Below, piece by piece: positions 61,274-63,567 of a DNA stretch of 63,567 nucleotides (position 1 is the stretch's first letter; each line of letters starts with the position of its first letter). The notes beneath the pieces were generated by a model. That model had not been told where the DNA came from and searched no databases. It was given only the letters and a program-made list of their open reading frames with translations. The stretch spans positions 1-63,567 of the forward strand of contig CAMWFH010000013.1 of NCBI GenBank assembly GCA_947173485.1, read 5' to 3'. The stretch is from an uncultured Clostridia bacterium (lineage in GTDB: Bacteria; Bacillota; Clostridia; Oscillospirales; Oscillospiraceae). The position numbers were made by a program, and so were the translations under genes.

Positions 61274-61315
61274 GTCTGGTGTGTACGCCTACCAAAGAAA
61301 GGAGGGGGAACGTCA

Positions 61316-61558
61316 ATGGAGTTTCCCAACACACTGGACGCTCTGCCTGTGGGCCGCGGCGCCCGCGTCTGCCGGCTGGACGCCGCCGGTATGCAGCGCC
61401 GCCGCCTGCTGGATCTGGGCTTCGTGCCCGGCGCCGCCGTCACCGCCTTGCAGGCCAGCCCCTGGGGCGACCCGGTGGCCTACGGCATCCGCGGCGCGGT
61501 CATCGCCCTCCGGCAGGAGGACGCCGCCGCGATCAAGATCACAGAAAGGGAGGCATAG
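61316..61558 (+). CDS. feoA: FeoA ferrous-iron transport accessory protein
   Basis: 80-residue SH3-like protein that assists FeoB. It shows LDALPVGRGARVCRLDAAGM, RRRLLDLGFVPGAAVTALQA and GDPVAYGIRGAVIALRQEDA, the standard FeoA pattern with the LGF/GxxV motif. The ATG at 61316 follows AAAGGAGGGGG. The frame is open upstream, but no ribosome binding site supports a longer protein. feoB begins two bases after the stop codon. Confidence 0.93.
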   Translation: MEFPNTLDALPVGRGARVCRLDAAGMQRRRLLDLGFVPGAAVTALQASPWGDPVAYGIRGAVIALRQEDAAAIKITEREA

Positions 61559-61559
61559 C

Positions 61560-63422
61560 ATGGACGAAACGGTAGTGGTGGCTCTGGCGGGCAACCCGAA
61601 CGTGGGGAAATCGACCGTATTCAACCATTTGACCCATCTGCACCAGCATACAGGGAATTGGCCCGGCAAGACCGTGGCCACCGCCCGGGGCACTTTTACA
61701 TATGGGGGCCGGGGATTTTTGCTGGTGGACCTGCCAGGCACCTATTCCCTCTTTGCCAGCAGTGTAGAGGAGGAGATCGCCCGGGACTACCTGCGCTCCG
61801 GCGCGGCGGACGTGACCCTGGTGGTGGTGGACGCCACCTGCCTGGAGCGCAATTTGAACCTGCTGCTCCAGGTGATGGAGATCGCCCATCCGGTGGTGCT
61901 CTGCGTCAACCTGATGGACGAGGCCCGGAAGAAGGGGATTCAGGTGGACCTGGACGCGCTGCGGGAGGACCTGGGCATCCCGGTCGTAGGCTGCTCCGCT
62001 GGCCGGGGAGACGGGATGGAGACCTTACAACAGGTCCTGCTAGAGACGGCTGCCGACCCGCCGCCCCGGCCTAAGGAGCCGGTCCGCTACCCCGCCATGG
62101 AGGCGCTGACGGAGGACGCCTGGCAGGACGTGCGGGTGGCCGCCCTGATGGACCGGGCGGAGGAGCTGGCCCGCCGGGCCGTCCGCTCCCCTGCGGACGC
62201 TCACCAACGGGACCGGCGATTGGACCGGCTGCTGACCTCTAAGGCGACCGGAATCCCGGCGATGCTGGTCCTGCTGGCCGCCGTGCTCTGGCTGACCATC
62301 GCCGGGGCGAACCTGCCCTCCCAGCTGCTCAGTGACGGGCTGATGGGACTACAGGAGCCTCTGCGAAGGCTCCTCGCCTTCCTGCCGGTATCGCTGCAAA
62401 GCGCCCTGGTGGATGGGGTCTACCGGACGCTGGCCTGGGTGGTGTCCGTGATGCTGCCGCCTATGGCGATCTTCTTCCCCCTGTTCACACTGCTGGAGGA
62501 CGCCGGGTATCTGCCAAGGGTGGCCTTCAACCTGGACCACCACTTTAGAAAGGCGGGGGCTCATGGTCGGCAAAGTTTGACGATGTGTATGGGATTCGGA
62601 TGTAACGCCTGCGGCGTGATGGGCTGCCGGATCATCGACAGCCCTCGGGAGCGGCTGATCGCGATCTTGACTAATAATTTCGTACCTTGTAATGGCCGCT
62701 TTCCCACACTGATCGCGCTGATCACCATGTTCTTCACCTTGGGCAGCGGTGTTTATGGCCAGCTGTCCGCCGCGCTGCTGCTGCTGGCGGCGATCGTGCT
62801 GGCGGTGATGATGACACTGTGGATGTCAAGGCTGCTGTCCTGCACGGTATTGAAGGGGGTCCCCTCCTCCTTCTCTCTGGAACTGCCGCCCTACCGGCGG
62901 CCTCAGATCAGACAGGTGCTCCTCCGCTCGGTGCTGGACCGCACGCTCTTCGTCCTGGCCCGCGCTGTGATGATCGCCGCCCCAGCTGGATTGCTCATCT
63001 GGCTGATGGGGAACATAATGATCGGAGAGACCAGCCTGCTGAATGGTTGTGCTGGGGCACTGGACCCACTGGGACGTCTGATGGGTCTGGATGGGTTCAT
63101 CTTGTTGGCCTTTTTGCTGGGCCTGCCTGCGAATGAGATCGTTATCCCGGTCCTTCTGATGGGGTACCTCTCCTCTGGATCTTTGACAGACTATGCTGGT
63201 CTGACAGAGCTGCGGACGCTGTTGGTACAGCATGGCTGGACCTGGGTGACAGCCCTCTGCGCGATGCTGTTTTCGTTGTTCCACTTCCCCTGCGGCACGA
63301 CCTGCTTGACGATCTATCGGGAGACGAAAAGTATAAAATGGACCCTGCTGGCTATCCTGCTGCCTACGCTCGTGGGGATGGGACTGTGCATCGGCGTCCA
63401 TTTGGTCAGTCTGCTTTTGTAG
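61560..63422 (+). CDS. feoB: FeoB ferrous-iron transporter
   Basis: GTP-dependent ferrous-iron permease. 620 residues from the ATG at 61560, which follows GGGAGG. G domain: GNPNVGKST (11-19, G1), the switch region HTGNWPGKTVATARG (30-44), DLPG (57-60, G3), NLMD (117-120, G4). A short linker leads to the membrane domain (about 235-620) with two gate repeats, including SLTMCMGFGCNACGVMGCRI with several cysteines and the late HFPCGTTCLTIYRET. The frame is open about 93 codons further upstream, but that region encodes FeoA in another frame. Slightly shorter than typical FeoB (about 650-770). Confidence 0.97.
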   Translation: MDETVVVALAGNPNVGKSTVFNHLTHLHQHTGNWPGKTVATARGTFTYGGRGFLLVDLPGTYSLFASSVEEEIARDYLRSGAADVTLVVVDATCLERNLNLLLQVMEIAHPVVLCVNLMDEARKKGIQVDLDALREDLGIPVVGCSAGRGDGMETLQQVLLETAADPPPRPKEPVRYPAMEALTEDAWQDVRVAALMDRAEELARRAVRSPADAHQRDRRLDRLLTSKATGIPAMLVLLAAVLWLTIAGANLPSQLLSDGLMGLQEPLRRLLAFLPVSLQSALVDGVYRTLAWVVSVMLPPMAIFFPLFTLLEDAGYLPRVAFNLDHHFRKAGAHGRQSLTMCMGFGCNACGVMGCRIIDSPRERLIAILTNNFVPCNGRFPTLIALITMFFTLGSGVYGQLSAALLLLAAIVLAVMMTLWMSRLLSCTVLKGVPSSFSLELPPYRRPQIRQVLLRSVLDRTLFVLARAVMIAAPAGLLIWLMGNIMIGETSLLNGCAGALDPLGRLMGLDGFILLAFLLGLPANEIVIPVLLMGYLSSGSLTDYAGLTELRTLLVQHGWTWVTALCAMLFSLFHFPCGTTCLTIYRETKSIKWTLLAILLPTLVGMGLCIGVHLVSLLL

Positions 63423-63567
63423 GGTTCAGGCGAGGCCATACTGCATATCGGGGCATGGATGGATATGGACTTTCCTCCCACCTCCCACCGGTCTATCGCC
63501 GCCGTTGCGCGACCGTCTACCATCCCGGTCTACCAAAATGTCTACCAAGTCAAAAGTCCTGTATCCC
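63423..63567. other. Non-coding tail of the window
   Basis: No gene is supported after feoB. The stretch contains a few loose TCTACCA copies but no hairpin with a T-run that I trust. Confidence 0.4.

Noticed and set aside
61281..61559. N-terminal extension of FeoB by 93 codons
   Set aside because: This stretch encodes FeoA in another frame; FeoB homology begins at the ATG at 61560.

Overview
The window is a 63.6 kb chromosomal stretch of a GC-rich (roughly 60 percent by eye) Gram-positive anaerobe of the Clostridia, most like the gut Oscillospiraceae (the Flavonifractor / Lawsonibacter / Intestinimonas neighbourhood). The evidence is a ylxM-ffh-rpsP-khpA operon, a Spo0A-type DNA-binding domain, a YlmC/YmxH sporulation-type protein, S-layer-homology and sortase-type surface proteins, a threonine T-box, and tandem Clostridium-type glutamate dehydrogenases. 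I saw no tRNA, rRNA, insertion sequence, integrase, CRISPR array or coherent prophage.

Layout. 1-8.3 kb: 3' part of rpsB, a YlmC-like protein, an HpaI-type aldolase, a chemoreceptor, a Dabb protein, an unknown 531-residue protein coupled to Tex. 8.3-13.5 kb: a 1731-residue SLH-anchored protein with a transglutaminase core and nine HWHxC repeats. 13.8-16.4 kb: a Spo0A-C-like protein behind an overlapping 19-codon leader, convergent with a minimal macrodomain-SirTM operon and a divergent HxlR regulator. 16.5-23.2 kb: a sortase-type repeat protein, an amidase and an O-antigen-ligase-like protein. 23.4-32.2 kb: dicarboxylate/amino-acid symporter, Asp/Glu racemase-cobB, a membrane protein-PadR pair with its own operator, glpK, T-box-thrS, PAP2 phosphatase. 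32.2-38.6 kb: khpA/rpsP/ffh/ylxM, then a compact type IV pilus-like operon (PilC, four pseudopilin-like proteins, PilT) with no PilB.

38.6-50.2 kb: transglutaminase lipoprotein, MATE-trmO-MATE, a VWA lipoprotein, an ApaLI-type restriction-modification pair, a second O-antigen-ligase-like protein with a glycosyltransferase, and an unannotated RNA of about 106 nt. 50.2-56.2 kb: an orphan CdiA-C-like protein and two ECF sigma / membrane-partner pairs, one partner carrying a DUF4179-like ectodomain and the other a whole serpin. Between them lie DUF378, a MarR and a DegV gene. 56.4-63.4 kb: two tandem glutamate dehydrogenases (the second without its catalytic lysine), a Crp/Fnr regulator, a thioredoxin / 4Fe-4S membrane protein / ferredoxin operon, and feoAB.

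The most interesting candidates are the ECF-serpin module, the K-to-A glutamate dehydrogenase paralogue, the double FabT-like operator over the degV-marR promoter, the small RNA at 50092-50197, the Crp/Fnr-type site centred 41 bp upstream of the ferredoxin operon start, and the leader-coupled Spo0A-like gene that runs antisense into the sirtuin gene. All functions are inferred from sequence reading alone; no database search was run.
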